Shown here piece after piece: positions 23,789 through 35,925 of a DNA stretch of 64,000 nt. Position 1 is the stretch's first letter; every line of letters begins with the position of its first letter. Below the pieces are notes generated by a model. That model searched no databases. It saw nothing but the letters and a program-made list of their open reading frames with translations, and was not told the origin of the DNA. Position numbers and translations under genes: made by a program. The DNA comes from Pyrrhoderma lamaoense (lineage: Eukaryota; Basidiomycota; Agaricomycetes; Hymenochaetales; Hymenochaetaceae), in the NCBI GenBank assembly GCA_002794735.1, contig NBAZ01000031.1, forward strand, positions 94,681 to 158,680. The letters are read 5' to 3'.

Positions 23789-25064
23789 ACTACCACCAAA
23801 CGAGCTATCGAAGGACAGAGTGGTCGTTTGCCAAAATGACAAAAGTATGTATTCCACTGAAATTTAACTCACTTCGATGTCTAACAATAGATATATAGGT
23901 GTTACTGATTATAAGCATCAACAAACCACCGGACACAGTCGTGGAAAGACATAATAGCTAGTATACGTAGAACTTACATTTTGATCTGTTTTCAATCTTT
24001 GCATACGCTCGTTTCCCTCATGTTATGACATACTCAATCTACATATCTCCGTATAGTATCACATCTGTTCTGAACATTTAATACTAATCACATGCATGTT
24101 TCTTATTGTATTTGGACTATGTGTTATAAGATGGGGATAGTACTTGTAGTAAGTAGTAAGAACTCAGGTCTCAATCACAATTGTAGTGCAAACGCAATTG
24201 TTCTGAGTCAAGACAAATCGATTCGCTTCATGTCTGTTTATTGTTAGCAGCTGGGTTTAATGGGTCTGTACTATGTGCTTCCCCATAATCTCTCTAAAAT
24301 CTCCTATGTATAATTACTAACTTTGGTAATATATGAACTCAAATTCAGCTTCTAGTAAAACATGAGTTGAAGGTCTTTACAAAGATGATACGTGAACAAG
24401 GTGGTTCTTACCAAATTTACATTAAGGAGACACCTGTGTCTTTCATATATATAAAAACATATTTTTTTTGGATCTATTGAATTATAATCTGATGGATAAA
24501 CTTGGTGAGTCGAATAAAAGCACGAAATGAAGTCATATCAATGGTAATTTAGAGAGGTCGATATCTATATATAATAAGTGATAGTGACTTATATGTGACT
24601 CAAATGTTCCTTCGTTTATTTCGATGTCTATTTTTTGTTGATTATTTGAATTCGTCGTTCTGTTCTGTATTAACTACAAACAATTCTTTGATCAGATATC
24701 ACTTCATTATTTACCTCCCCATTCTGTTCTTCATGGTATTTACTCATTGTCAATACGCTTATTTCCATTTTACGTGCTTATTACATGCACTTCGAACGTG
24801 ACTAGTCGTGATTTACTTGAAACCACCTTTGACTACTGAAAGTTGAAACTACAATCACCTTTTGCTGGAGCTTGCATCTGAAAGTAGGAGTCTTGACCAG
24901 AATACTGAACCTTTCATTCACAGTCATATACGCATATAAGATACCTATACACCCCACGGTGACACAGGTCAAATTTCAGAGAAAGCGAAGAAGACACGAC
25001 TAAAACCATCTACGTATATTCATTCAAAAGTGTCGGACTCTACGAGTCAAAGAAAAGAGCGATA
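23789..25064. other. Spacer between units H and I
   Basis: Type Ib 3' flank plus type I promoter region, colinear with 7010-8231. The conserved module is at 24805-24832, 232 nt before the next ATG. The possible extra 3' exon lies at 23893-23953. Nothing else seen. Confidence 0.5.
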
Positions 25065-27198
25065 ATGGATAACCCTGGATTATCGGTAAACCAGGTATCC
25101 GATCAATATTTCTTCGACCATGTTTTACCACCAATCCAGAAAGCGATTGATATTGAGAGGATATGTGATAGGCTGAAGAGAAGATTCGTCTACAAGGAGC
25201 TACGGAAAGGAAGATATGGATGGATCGATCTCAACAAGACCAAGAAGCGGAGTAAAAATAACACTGCAATTCTCAAGGGACCAATGACTGATGTCCTGAA
25301 TGCAATGATTGATGGACCAGATGATATATCATCTGAATTATTTCCAAGCATTCTGAAATTGGAAACAGATGGGAATCGAATAGATTTATCCGAATACTTC
25401 CAAATAGACGGTGCATTACTCTTATCAGAGGCGACAGAGGATAAAAGTAGAAGGTGCTGGTATGATGTTGCCATTCCTATCTCGTTCAGTAAGGATAATA
25501 CGGAAAGCACTCCTGATGTGCGTTATTCCAATTTTTGAAATACTTCAGGGTGATAACATCCTGAATAGGACATCGAACAAGTCATAAACTGCATGCACCA
25601 TATTATGGCATATGATCCTTGCCGGAGATTCATATACGGAATACATATGACTGATACCACTATTCAAGTGTGCTTCCTCTCAAGAAGTTCGATACTTAGT
25701 AGTAGTCAATTTGATCTCAATAAGGTGTGAAGTTCGCTCATTTGATTATAAGTCTATACTGATGAACGCATACGAAGGACCACCGAAGTGTTGTTGTATT
25801 ACTTCTCTCTTTATTGTATGCTTCCAAGTCCGACCTTGGATGGGATCCGACCATCTCTGTCGATCTTGTTGAAGGCGAGCGTAATTACATGATTGATATA
25901 TCTGGAACTCTTGTATCAACGAATGAGTCACTCTCTCTTTCCCGTCAGCGAGCAGAGAGGGTTATTGGATCAGGAACACGTGTGTACAAGGCTCATAAAA
26001 TCATCAATGGAGAGAAGGCAGGTATGGTCGTACTCAAGGATTATTGGTTATCAGATGGGCGGATTCCTGAACCTGATATTCGAGACATGATATTGAATGA
26101 TATTACTGATCTTGATGATCGGAAGTATGTTGACTGTCATCTCCTTTCTTGTTTAGCATACGAACAAGTGAAGGTGGATGATGTTGTGGACCACACAGAA
26201 AGAATGATACTTCGGGATGAAATACTTGATTATTCACAGAAATCCAAATTTCCAACCCCTACAGAGGTTGAAGATGATGGTAAGAGTGTCAGAACCAATA
26301 ATGGTGCTCAAGAGGACATAAATAATACCTTCAAAAATCCAATGGTCCATGAGGATGACCAAAGGGAAAGTTATTCCCATCGGACTCACTTCCGTATCTT
26401 GTATAATGAGGTCGCCATTCCGTTTTATGAACTGACCAACAGTAAGGATATACTGATTGTACTGATTGACGTGATTGAGAGTGAGTGTTTCATTCTTTAT
26501 TGATACCAGAATACCTGAAATTGATCATAATAAACTAGCTCTCCTACGCATCCACAAAGCAGGGTGGGTGCATCGAGATATTAGTACAGGGAATATATAC
26601 CTGTATGTCGATCCTGTGACAGGTGAGAAGCGAGGGATGCTAGGAGATCTTGAATTTGCGAAGAAGGTCGGTACTGGTTCTAGATATGATGTGCGAACAG
26701 TATGCAATGTTTTCATTACCTGTTATCAGTATCCATTATTTCTGATGCTATTGTATTCAGGGTACTCTCGATTTCATGGCTGCTGAGATAGCCTCCGGGA
26801 AATATCTGTTTGCCGACAACGAAGGCAAAAAAAATCCTGTTGCAATGAAACAGGCGCTTAGAGAGAAACGGGCTTCTAGGAGCTCACGAGCGAATAAGGG
26901 CTCTGGCATCTGTTATAATTACATTCACGATATTGAGTCAGCTTGGTGGATTGCAGTTTGGGCGTTGTTCTCATTTGAGAAAAAGGCACGATCTGATAAT
27001 GATGTGCTTGATGCACAATCGTCTGACACTCGTAGAGTTAATAAGCGAAATCTGTTCCCTGGCACCTTGACATCTGCAGAGCGCCAGAATTTCATTACGT
27101 ATGAAAGCCATTTCGAAGATGCTGTTGATGGGTGCATTCCTCAGTACTTCAGTGATCTCACAGACACTGTGCGAGTACTACGAAACTTTATCGTGTAG
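25065..27198 (+). pseudogene. Unit I: type Ia FunK1-like kinase, truncated by nonsense mutation
   Basis: Exons 25065-25517, 25569-25724, 25778-26480, 26539-26699, 26761-27198. Exon 1 lacks one codon and its donor is GTGCGT, not GTGAGT. The core motifs are intact: IGSGTRVYKA, VVLKDYW, GWVHRDISTGNIY, GDLEFAKK, GTLDFM, HDIESAWW. Exon 5 stops at TAG (27196-27198) where siblings have AAC or AAA (reads RNFIV, stop), removing about 80 residues including the last C-lobe part and tail. Homology continues to about 27428 with a second stop. The 636-residue product would lack the end of the C-lobe, so I class it as a pseudogene, but a partly functional protein cannot be excluded. Confidence 0.75.
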
Positions 27199-28164
27199 AC
27201 ATATAAAGAGAAGGAAATAGACCGACCCGAAGTCATCAAGTTCGATTCAAGTAAGGACGATGGTGATATGGATCTTCATAGAGCATTCATATCTACTCTT
27301 CGAGATACGCTAATGGAAGACTTTGAAATCGTTCTTGTTCGCTCTTCTTTATTCGGAACAACTGCTTCTTAACGAGAAACCGTGAGGAAGAGCGAATGTT
27401 TGCCAAAGAGACGAAAGTATGTGTCTTAAAATGATTTGCCTCTTTCCATTGTCTAACTCAAGGTAAATAGATGTTAGAAGTATAAGCATCAACAAGATAT
27501 AGAGCACGATCCTCGTGGATGTACACTTAATCAGAATAACCAGAATTTTATAATGTTTTGCTTACATTTTTCTGGATTTCGTTTAGACTTGCTTTGCCCT
27601 ACCAATCTCTGTATAATATAGCATTCTTAGTCGGTTCAGATATTTTTACTCTATTCTCACTCTTGTTTCGACTTACTATACACCAAGTCATCTGTTTAAT
27701 GAATAACAGAGACAATCTTCTATCGACAAATCCGTCTGGCATATCTGATTGAGCCCTAACACATGCTTTAAGAAAGAAAACAAGCAGCTTTTTGTCTTCC
27801 CTTTCAATAACATTACAGAACAATCTATTTTATGATTTCAACTCACTTGCACTATGTTACGTTGCTATTACATATATATAAGCACATCTACTTTTGCAAT
27901 CGCATTTTTCCCGAAACCACTCTTGACTTTTCAGTCTGCGACGACCTACGCTAGTGTCTACTCCAAGAAATAGAAAACTGGACTAAGATATCAAGCTCTC
28001 AGCTTCTAGGTCATATACGCTTATCGTAATATTATACGCTCTACGAAGATATACGGCTCGGATAAAGAGAAGAAAAAACGTAAGGTAGAATACACAGCTG
28101 TAAATCGTCTACTTACAGTATTATCAGCTAGAGTGGATACTGCGAGTCGCAACAAAGAGCGATA
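27199..28164. other. Decayed 3' end of unit I and spacer before unit J
   Basis: 27199-27428 is the untranslated rest of unit I exon 5. Then follows the type Ia 3' flank and type II promoter region, colinear with 10606-11343. The type II upstream module is at 27899-27926, 238 nt before the ATG at 28165. Confidence 0.55.
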
Positions 28165-30546
28165 ATGGGAAGCTTCAGGGTATCGGTAATCCAGATATCT
28201 GATGACTATCTTTTCGAACATGTCCTACAACCGATACGGCAGGAAGTTGATATTGAGAGGATATGTAGTGGAATGAAGAGAAGACATGTCCTCAGAAGCC
28301 AAGGGAAAGGAAGATATGGATGGAATGGGATCAACAAGACTAAAAAGCGGAATAGTAATAACGGCACAATTCTCAAGGGTGCATTGACTCATATCTTTTG
28401 TGCACTGATCAGTGGGGTAAGTTCTGGGCTATCATCGAATACTCTGGAGCTAGTATCAGACGTGAATCGGATATTTTTATCCGAGGATCTCAAGCTCGAT
28501 AGCGCGTTGCTCTTATCAGATGCGATGGAGAAGCATAAAAGTAGAAGATACTGGTATGATGTTGCCGTTCCTATCTCGTTCAGCAAGAATAGCACATTCT
28601 TTGATACTAATGTGAGTCAATCTTGATTTGGAGCTAACCTCAGATAGTAACATCTGGATCGTGGAATAGGACATTGAACAAGTCATAAGCTGTATGCAAC
28701 ATGTAATGGCAGATGATCTTTGCCTGAGATTCGTATACGGAATACATATGAGCAATACCACTATACATTTATGTTTTTTCTCAAGAAGTTCAATACTAGT
28801 CAGTAATGAATTTGACCTCAATAAAGTGCGCAGTTTCGCTCATCTGTGTATAAGTCTATACTAATGCACACATATGAAGGACTACCGAAGTGTTATCAGA
28901 ATACTTCTCTCTTTATTATATGCTTCGAAGTTCGATCTTGGGTGGGATCCAAGTATCTCTACAGATATTGTCGATGGCATGCGTCACCATACTATGGACA
29001 TTTCTGCAGTTCGTATCACGACGAATGATACACTGAAACTCGATCTCCAGAAAGAGTGTAGTATCATTGGCTCAGGAGCACACACTTACAAAGCTCACAA
29101 GAATGTCAAGGGAAAGGATGCAGGGATGGTTGTACTCAAGGATTACTGGCTTGAGGATGGACGAAAGTCTGAGGTTGAGATTCGGAATGCACTTTTAGAG
29201 GACATGACTAATCCTGACGACGGAGATTATGTTGATAAACATGTCCTTTCGTGCTTGGCATATGAACAAGTAAGAGTGGATGGTGTTATGGACCACACCG
29301 AAAGAGTAATGCTTCGAGGTAAATCACCTGATTATTCACAGAGATATGAATTTCCTACAGATTTTGTTAATGCAAGAAAGAAAGCCAAAGCAAATATCGG
29401 TGCTGAAGGAAGCACCCGCAAGATTTCCGAAGACCGTGAGAATAGACAGAGGGAAAGACATTCCCATCGTACCCATTATCGTATCTTGTATAACGAGATT
29501 GCTACTCCTTTTTGTGGCCTGACTAATAGTGAGGATATAATGGGTGTATTGGTCGACGTGGTTGAGAGTGAGTATTTCGATTCGCCTTTATCGTTATAGT
29601 ACTTGATTCTGACACTGGGGACAATTAGCTCTTCTACGTATTCACAGGGAAGGATGGGTGCATCATGCTATCAGCACGGAAAATATTTATCTGTATGTAG
29701 ATCCTGAGACTGGTGATAAGCGGGGATGATTAGGGGCCTTCAATTTGCGAGGAAAGTTGAGAATGGTGCCAGATATGATGTGCGAACAGTATGCAATGAT
29801 TTCAATACTCACTTCCTGACTCTAGTGTATCTAATTTCATTGGTCCTAGGGTACGCTTGATTCATGGCCATTGAAGTCGCTTCTGGAAAGTACTTGTTTG
29901 CCGAAAAAAAGATAGAAGATGACATACTCTCGAGGCTGCACGCATATAGAAACAATCAGAGATCTAGCGATGCTCAGATGAATGTTGGTTCTGGTTTTTG
30001 CAACAACTATATTCATGATCTTGAATCAGTATGGTGGATCACAGTTTGGGTGGTATTCTCATTTGGAAAAGCGATGCCAATAAGAGATGATATACTTGAT
30101 CCGATGGCATCCAGTACCGTAGTAGACATAGGAAGACACTGTTCGAAGCTCTGTCGCTTATGGATCGTCAAGATTTTCTTTCAGTTGAAGGAGATCTTGA
30201 GGCCTCTGTCAAAGGATGCATTCCCCGATATTTCTCCGATCTCGTGATTTATCTGCGAGCCTCACGTGAGGAGATTGTGTTCACGTATGAAAGAGAAGAA
30301 GTTGACAAGCCTACCGTTATCACATTCAAAGAAAACGATGATGGTGAGGATGAATGTCTTCACAAGGCACTCCTTTCTGCTTTACATATGACTAGGAACT
30401 ATATGAAATATTTCGATATCGTTTTCGTTCCCTCGTCTGATTCTTGGTCAACTACTTCCGGGCGAGCTATCGAGGATAGGATGGTCATCTACCAAAACGT
30501 CCTAAAGAAATTCACCTTTCATACTTTTCTTATTCTATATGCATAG
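28165..30546 (+). pseudogene. Unit J: type II FunK1-like pseudokinase
   Basis: Exons by homology: 28165-28611, 28670-28825, 28880-29567, 29629-29788, 29850 to about 30546. Unlike A and D, exon 3 is open and has the normal LGWDP Trp. Exon 2 ends AAA before the GTGCGC donor, a weaker context than the usual AAG. Exon 4 reads GWVHHAISTENIY (no HRD) and then TGA after GDKRG because a G is missing (160 nt instead of 161). Exon 5 has lost a T in its first codons (GATTCATGG for GATTTCATGG) and another base near 30118. The N-terminal 440 residues could be made, but there is no C-lobe frame. It shows that the type II HHA change came before the individual frameshifts. Confidence 0.85.
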
Positions 30547-30991
30547 ACTTATGAATAAAAGCATTGACGTGGTACAAGACAGGATTGCTTTATCACTAAT
30601 AACATCTAGAATATGTAGGATTTTTACTTTGCTTTTTTGCATATATTCATTTTCTTTATGTTATGACTTGCTTTGCCTTACCAGAACATGTTTAATAATT
30701 CGTCATCTCTGATTACTTGTTGAATACTGACATATTTATAAGTGAAAGCAATATGTAAGGTCACATCAACTGAGATTCGAGAACGCCCATATATAACGAC
30801 CGACCGTTTCTTCACTTTATCTGAATCTAATAGTATGCTTTATTCCCAGTCACTCCGTTCTACAACAGGTAAAAGTAACTTTTTATCTCCTCTCAAGTGT
30901 GAGTTTACTCATCATTAACCTCACTTTTACTCTCAAAGAAGATCTCATGTGTTTATCACATATACATATTTATACGTCTCTAATGTGTTCA
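30547..30991. other. Spacer: 3' flank of unit J
   Basis: Type II 3' flank, nearly the same as 13740-14184. No gene seen. Confidence 0.5.
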
Positions 30992-31640
30992 GTCGTGTTT
31001 GATTCGAAACCACCTTAAGATGATACATGTAAGATCCCGGAAGTCCATTGCTCGTTCTCGTGATTACTCACGGGAAGTCAATTCTCCGACTCGCGCAGAG
31101 CTTGTGTCTGTTGAAAGGAGTGGAAAAACAGATAATTGTGGTCAAAGAAGCACTACTCGTACTGTCGTGTCTTATATAATGAGATTTCTACGCCGTTATA
31201 TGAACTGACCAACAGTATTGATATATCGGCTGTCTAGTGCAAAAAAGGTATATAAGATGATGCATTAGCAAGGAAGCTTCAACTGATGAATGAGGAACTA
31301 TTAGAAGATCTACAGACGCATGAGAGCCCGGAATTCGCTATAATCACATCCAAGATACTGAGTCAGTTTGGTGAGCTATAGCCTGTGCTTTGCTTTCATT
31401 TGAGAATAAATCTTTACTAGGAGATGATGTACGTTCAAGAATGTCTTTCAGCGTCCATAGAAGGGGTAAGCAAGTTCCACTCCCCGGACTCAGACCTCTA
31501 CAGAACGTTAACAGTTTCTTTCATTTGAACACTCTTTCAAAGCCTCCGTCAATGGCTGCCCTCTACCCTATTTTACTGACTCCTGACTTCAAAGTGACTT
31601 TGCGTTTAATGCGCGAGTCGCTTGAGTACATATAGGAAAG
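30992..31640 (+). pseudogene. Type III FunK1 relic 4
   Basis: Upstream module variant (30992-31016) running into exon 3 relic text (RDYSREVNSPTRAEL; then YNEISTPLYELTNS in another frame), TAG, then exon 5 text with TGA in the VW motif, as in relic 2. Very close to relic 2 in sequence. Not translatable. Confidence 0.75.
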
Positions 31641-32239
31641 GTTCGGAGGCTAGTTATATGATAACCATATGATAAAAATTGGAGAGACAAATGAAAGTAT
31701 CAAATAAGGTTACATCGGTAGCAATAGGCAACATCTTTAATAATCTATAATGAACGACCGTGACTTATATGTAGCTCAAATGGTCTTTCGCTTATCTCAA
31801 TGTCAATTTTTTGTTGATTATTTGAACCCATCGTTCTGTTCTGTATTAACTACAAACAGTTCTTTGATCAGATATCACTTCAGTATCTACTCCCCATTCT
31901 CCTCTTCATGATACTTACTCATTGTCAATTCGCTTATTTCCGTTTTACGTGCTTATTACATGCACTTCGAGCGTGAATAGTCGTGTTTTACTCGAAACCA
32001 CCTTTGACTTTTGAAAGTTGAAACTACGATCACCTCCTGCTCGAACTTGCATCCGATAGTAGGAGTCTTGACTAGGATACTGGACCTTTCATCCACATCC
32101 ATATACGCATAGCAGATACCTGTAAACTCCACGGAGACACAGGTCAAATTTCAGAGAAAACGGAGAAGACACGACTAAAATCATCTACGTAGATTGGTTC
32201 AAAATTGTCAGACTCTACGACTCAAAGAAAAGAGCGATA
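31641..32239. other. Spacer upstream of unit K
   Basis: Promoter-type spacer. The conserved module at 31980-32006 ends 233 nt before the ATG. From about 32130 it appears identical to the region before unit L. Confidence 0.5.
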
Positions 32240-34605
32240 ATGGATAACTCTGGATTATCGGTAAACCAGGTATCCGATCAATGCTTCTTCAACCATGTTA
32301 TACCACCGATTCAGCAAGTGATTGATATTGAGAGGATATGTGATAGGTTGAAGAGAAGATTCGTCTTTAAGGAGCTACGGAAAGGAAGATATGGATGGAT
32401 CGACCTCAACAAGACCAAGAAGCGGAGTAAAAATAACGCTGCAATTCTCAAGGGACCAATGACTGATGTCCTGAATGCAATGATTGATGGACCAGATGAT
32501 ATATCATCTGAATTATCTTCAAGCATTCTGGAGTTGGAAACAGATGGGAATCGAATAGATTTATCCGAATATTTACAAATCGACGGCGCGTTACTCTTGT
32601 CAGATGCGACGGAGAGTAATAAATGTAGAAGGTACTGGTATGATGTCGCCATTCCTATCTCGTTCAGCAAGGAATATACGGATAGGTCTCATGATGTGAG
32701 TTATTCCTATTTTTGAAATTATTCAAGGTGATAACATCCTGAATAGGACGTGGAACAAGTCATAAACTGCATGCAACATATAATGGCATATGATCCTTGC
32801 AGGAGATTCATATACGGATTACATATGACTGATACCACTATTCGAGTGTGCTTCCTCTCAAGAAGTTCGATACTTAGTAGTAGTCAATTTGATCTCAATA
32901 AGGTGTGAAGTTCGCTCATTTGATTATAAGTCTATACTGATGAACGCATACGAAGGACCACCGAAGTGTTGTTGTATTACTTCTCTCTTTATTGTATGCT
33001 TCCAAGTCCGACCTTGGATGGGATCCGACCATCTCTGTCGATCTTGTTGAAGGCGAGCGTAATTACATGATTGATATATCCGGAACTCTTGTATCAACGA
33101 ATGAGTCACTCTCTCTTTCCGTCAGCGAGCAGAGAGGGTTATTGGATCGGGAACACGTGTGTACAAAGCTCATAAGATCATCAATGGAAAGAAGGCAGGT
33201 ATGGTCGTGCTCAAGGATTATTGGTTATCAGATGGGCAGACTCCTGAACCTGATATCCGAGACATGATATTGAATGATATTACTGATCTTGATGATCGGA
33301 AGTATGTTGACTGTCATCTCCTTTCTTGTTTAGCATGCGAACAAGTGAAGGTGGATGTATTGTGGACCACACAGAAAGAGTGATACTTCGGGATACATCA
33401 CCTGATTACATACAGAAATCCAAATTTCCAATTCTTACAGAGGTTCCAGATGATGGTAATAATGTCAGAGTCAATGATGGTGCTCAAGAGGACATTAATA
33501 ATACCTTCAAAAATCCAATGGTCCATGAGGATGACCAAAGGAAAGTAATCCCCATCGGACTCACTACCGTATCTTGTATAATGAGGTCGCCATTCCGTTT
33601 TATGAACTGACCAACAGTAAGGATATACTGATTGTACTGATCGACGTGATTGAGAGTGAGTGTTTGAATCTTTATTGATCCAGAATACCTGAAAGTGATC
33701 ATAATAAGCTAGCTCTCCTACGCATCCACAAGGCAGGGTGGGTGCATCGAGATATTAGTACAGGGAATATCTATCTATATGTAGACCCTGTGACGAATGA
33801 GAAGAGAGGAATGCTTGGGGACCTTGAATTTTCGAAGAAGGTCGGTACTGTTCTAGATATGACGTGCGAACAGTATGCAATGTTTTCATTACCTAATAGC
33901 AGTATCCATTATTTCTGATGCTATTGTATTCAGGGTACTCTCGATTTCATGGCTGCTGAGATAGCCTCCGGGAACTATCTGTTTGCCTATGACGACGACG
34001 AAGGCGAAATCAATCCTGTTGCAATGCTACTGGCGTTTAGAGAAGAACAGGTGTCTGAGAGCTCACGAGCGAATAAGGGCTCTGGCATCTGTTATAACTT
34101 CATTCACGATATTGAGTCAGTCTGGTGGATTTGGTGTGGGCGTTGTTCTCATTTGAGAAAAAGGCACGATCTGGAAATGATGTGCTTGATGCACTATTGT
34201 CTGACACTCGTAGGGATAATAAGCGAACTCTGTTCCTGGAATCTTGACATCTGCAGAGCGCCAGAATTTCATTCAGCATGAGAAACATTTCAAAGATGCT
34301 ATTGAATGGTGCATTCCTCGGTACTTCAAAGATCTCGCAAATGCTGTGCGAATACTACGAAAAGTAATCGTGAAAACATATGAAAAGAAGGAAATTGACC
34401 GACCCGAAGTTATCAAGTTCGATTCAAGTAAGGACGATGGTGATACGAATCTTCATAGAGCATTCATATCTACTCTTCGAAATACGCTAATGAAGATTTT
34501 GAAATCGTTCTTGTTCGCTCTTTTGGATTCGGAACAACTGCCTCTAAACGAGCAACCGAGGGGAAGAGTGAACGTTTGCCAAAGAGACGAAAGTATGTGT
34601 CTTAA
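32240..34605 (+). pseudogene. Unit K: FunK1-like kinase with many single-base deletions
   Basis: Exons 1-2 (32240-32695, 32747-32902) are open and look identical to unit L. Exon 3 starts at 32956 with a stretch identical to unit I. It then has single-base losses near 33119 (TTTCCGTC for TTTCCCGTC), 33357 and 33539. Exon 4 loses a base near 33850. Exon 5 (from about 33935, type Ia) loses single bases near 34129, 34236 and 34492. The encoded motifs, read across frames, are normal (HRDIST, DLEF, HDIESVWW, NLS-like tail). Because nearly all lesions are one-base deletions clustered in 33.1-35.8 kb, sequencing error is a real alternative to pseudogenisation. Confidence 0.7.
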
Positions 34606-34915
34606 CATGATTTGCCTCTTTCCATTGTCTGACCCCAGTTCAATAGGTGTTGTTAATGTAGGCATCGACAAGATATAGAGCACGATCCTCGTGGATGTAC
34701 ATACACCTAGAATAACCAGGATTTTATCATGTTTTGCTTACATTTTTCTGTATTTCGTTTAGACTTGCTTTCCCTACCAATCTCTGTATAGTATAGCATT
34801 CTTAGTTGCAGTCGATCCAGTTTTTTTTTACTCTATTTACACTCTTGTTTCGACTTACTATACACCAAGTAACCGTTTAAAGAATGATAGAGCCAATCTT
34901 CTATCGACAAGTCCG
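34606..34915. other. Spacer: 3' flank of unit K
   Basis: Type Ia 3' flank. It breaks off at about 34916 and continues inside an exon 5 relic, so a type II unit expected here by the array order is missing. Confidence 0.55.
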
Positions 34916-35345
34916 TAGATATTGAGATAGCCACCGGGGATTACTTGTTTGCTAGTGCGAAAAAGGTGCATAAGATGATGCATTAGCGGGGAAGCTTCAA
35001 ATGATGAAAGAGGAACTATCTGAAGATCCACAGACGCATGAGAGCCCCGGTATCTGCTATAACTACATGCACGATACTGAGTCGTTTGGTGACTGCAGCC
35101 TGTGCTCTGCTTTCATTTGAGAATAATCTTTACTAGAGATCTAGAGATAATGTACGCTCAAGAATGTCGTTCAGCGTCCGTAGAAGGCGTAAGCAGTTCC
35201 ATTCCCTGGTGCTCCGACCTCCTCAGATCGTAAATACTCGAACACTCTTTCAAAGCCTCCATCAATGGCTTCACTACACCCTATTTTACTGACTTCCAAG
35301 TGACCTCGCAATAAGTGCGCGAATCGCTTGATTACATATAGGGAG
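34916..35345 (+). pseudogene. Type III FunK1 relic 5, exon 5 only
   Basis: Starts with EIATGDYLFASAKK (exon 5 N-terminal text absent from relics 1, 2 and 4), then a stop, then ESPGICYNYMHDTES and further text in shifting frames up to about 35345. Exon 3 and 4 parts are missing. It helps show how a type III exon 5 once began. Confidence 0.7.
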
Positions 35346-35925
35346 GGTTCGTAGGCTAGTTATATAGTATTCATATGATTAAATTTGGAGAGACAAATGA
35401 AAGTATCAAATAAGGCTACATCGGTAGCAAAAGGCAACATTTTAATAATCTATAATGAATGGCCGTGACTTATACGTAGCTCAAATGGTCTTTCGCTTAT
35501 CTCGATGTAATTTTTTGTTAATTATTTGAACCCATCGTTCTGTTCTGTATTAACTACAAACAGTTCTTTGATTAGATATCACTTCAGTATCTACTCCCCA
35601 TTCTCCTCTCATGATACTTACTCATTGTCAATTCGCTTATGTCCATTTTACGTGCTTATTACAGTGCTTCTGAGCGTGACTAGAAACCACCTTTGACTTT
35701 TGAAAGCTGAAACGACAATCACCTTTGCTAGAGCTTGCATCGATAGTAGGAGTCTTGACTAGGATACTGGACCTTTCATCACATCCATATACGCATAGCA
35801 GATACCTATACACTCCACGGAGACACAGGTCAAATTTCAGAGAAAACGGAGAAGACACGACTAAAATCATCTACGTAGATTGGTTCAAAATTGTCAGACT
35901 CTACGACTCAAAGAAAAGAGCGATA
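35346..35925. other. Spacer upstream of unit L
   Basis: Promoter-type spacer with several small deletions relative to its paralogues. The conserved upstream module has lost its first half (only CTAGAAACCACCTTTGA at 35680-35696). The sequence is normal again from about 35800. Confidence 0.5.

Noticed and set aside
35725..35925. Extended N-terminus of unit L starting at 35725
   Set aside because: The frame is open only because of small deletions in this spacer; no other unit has it, and the aligned start of all paralogues is the ATG at 35926.
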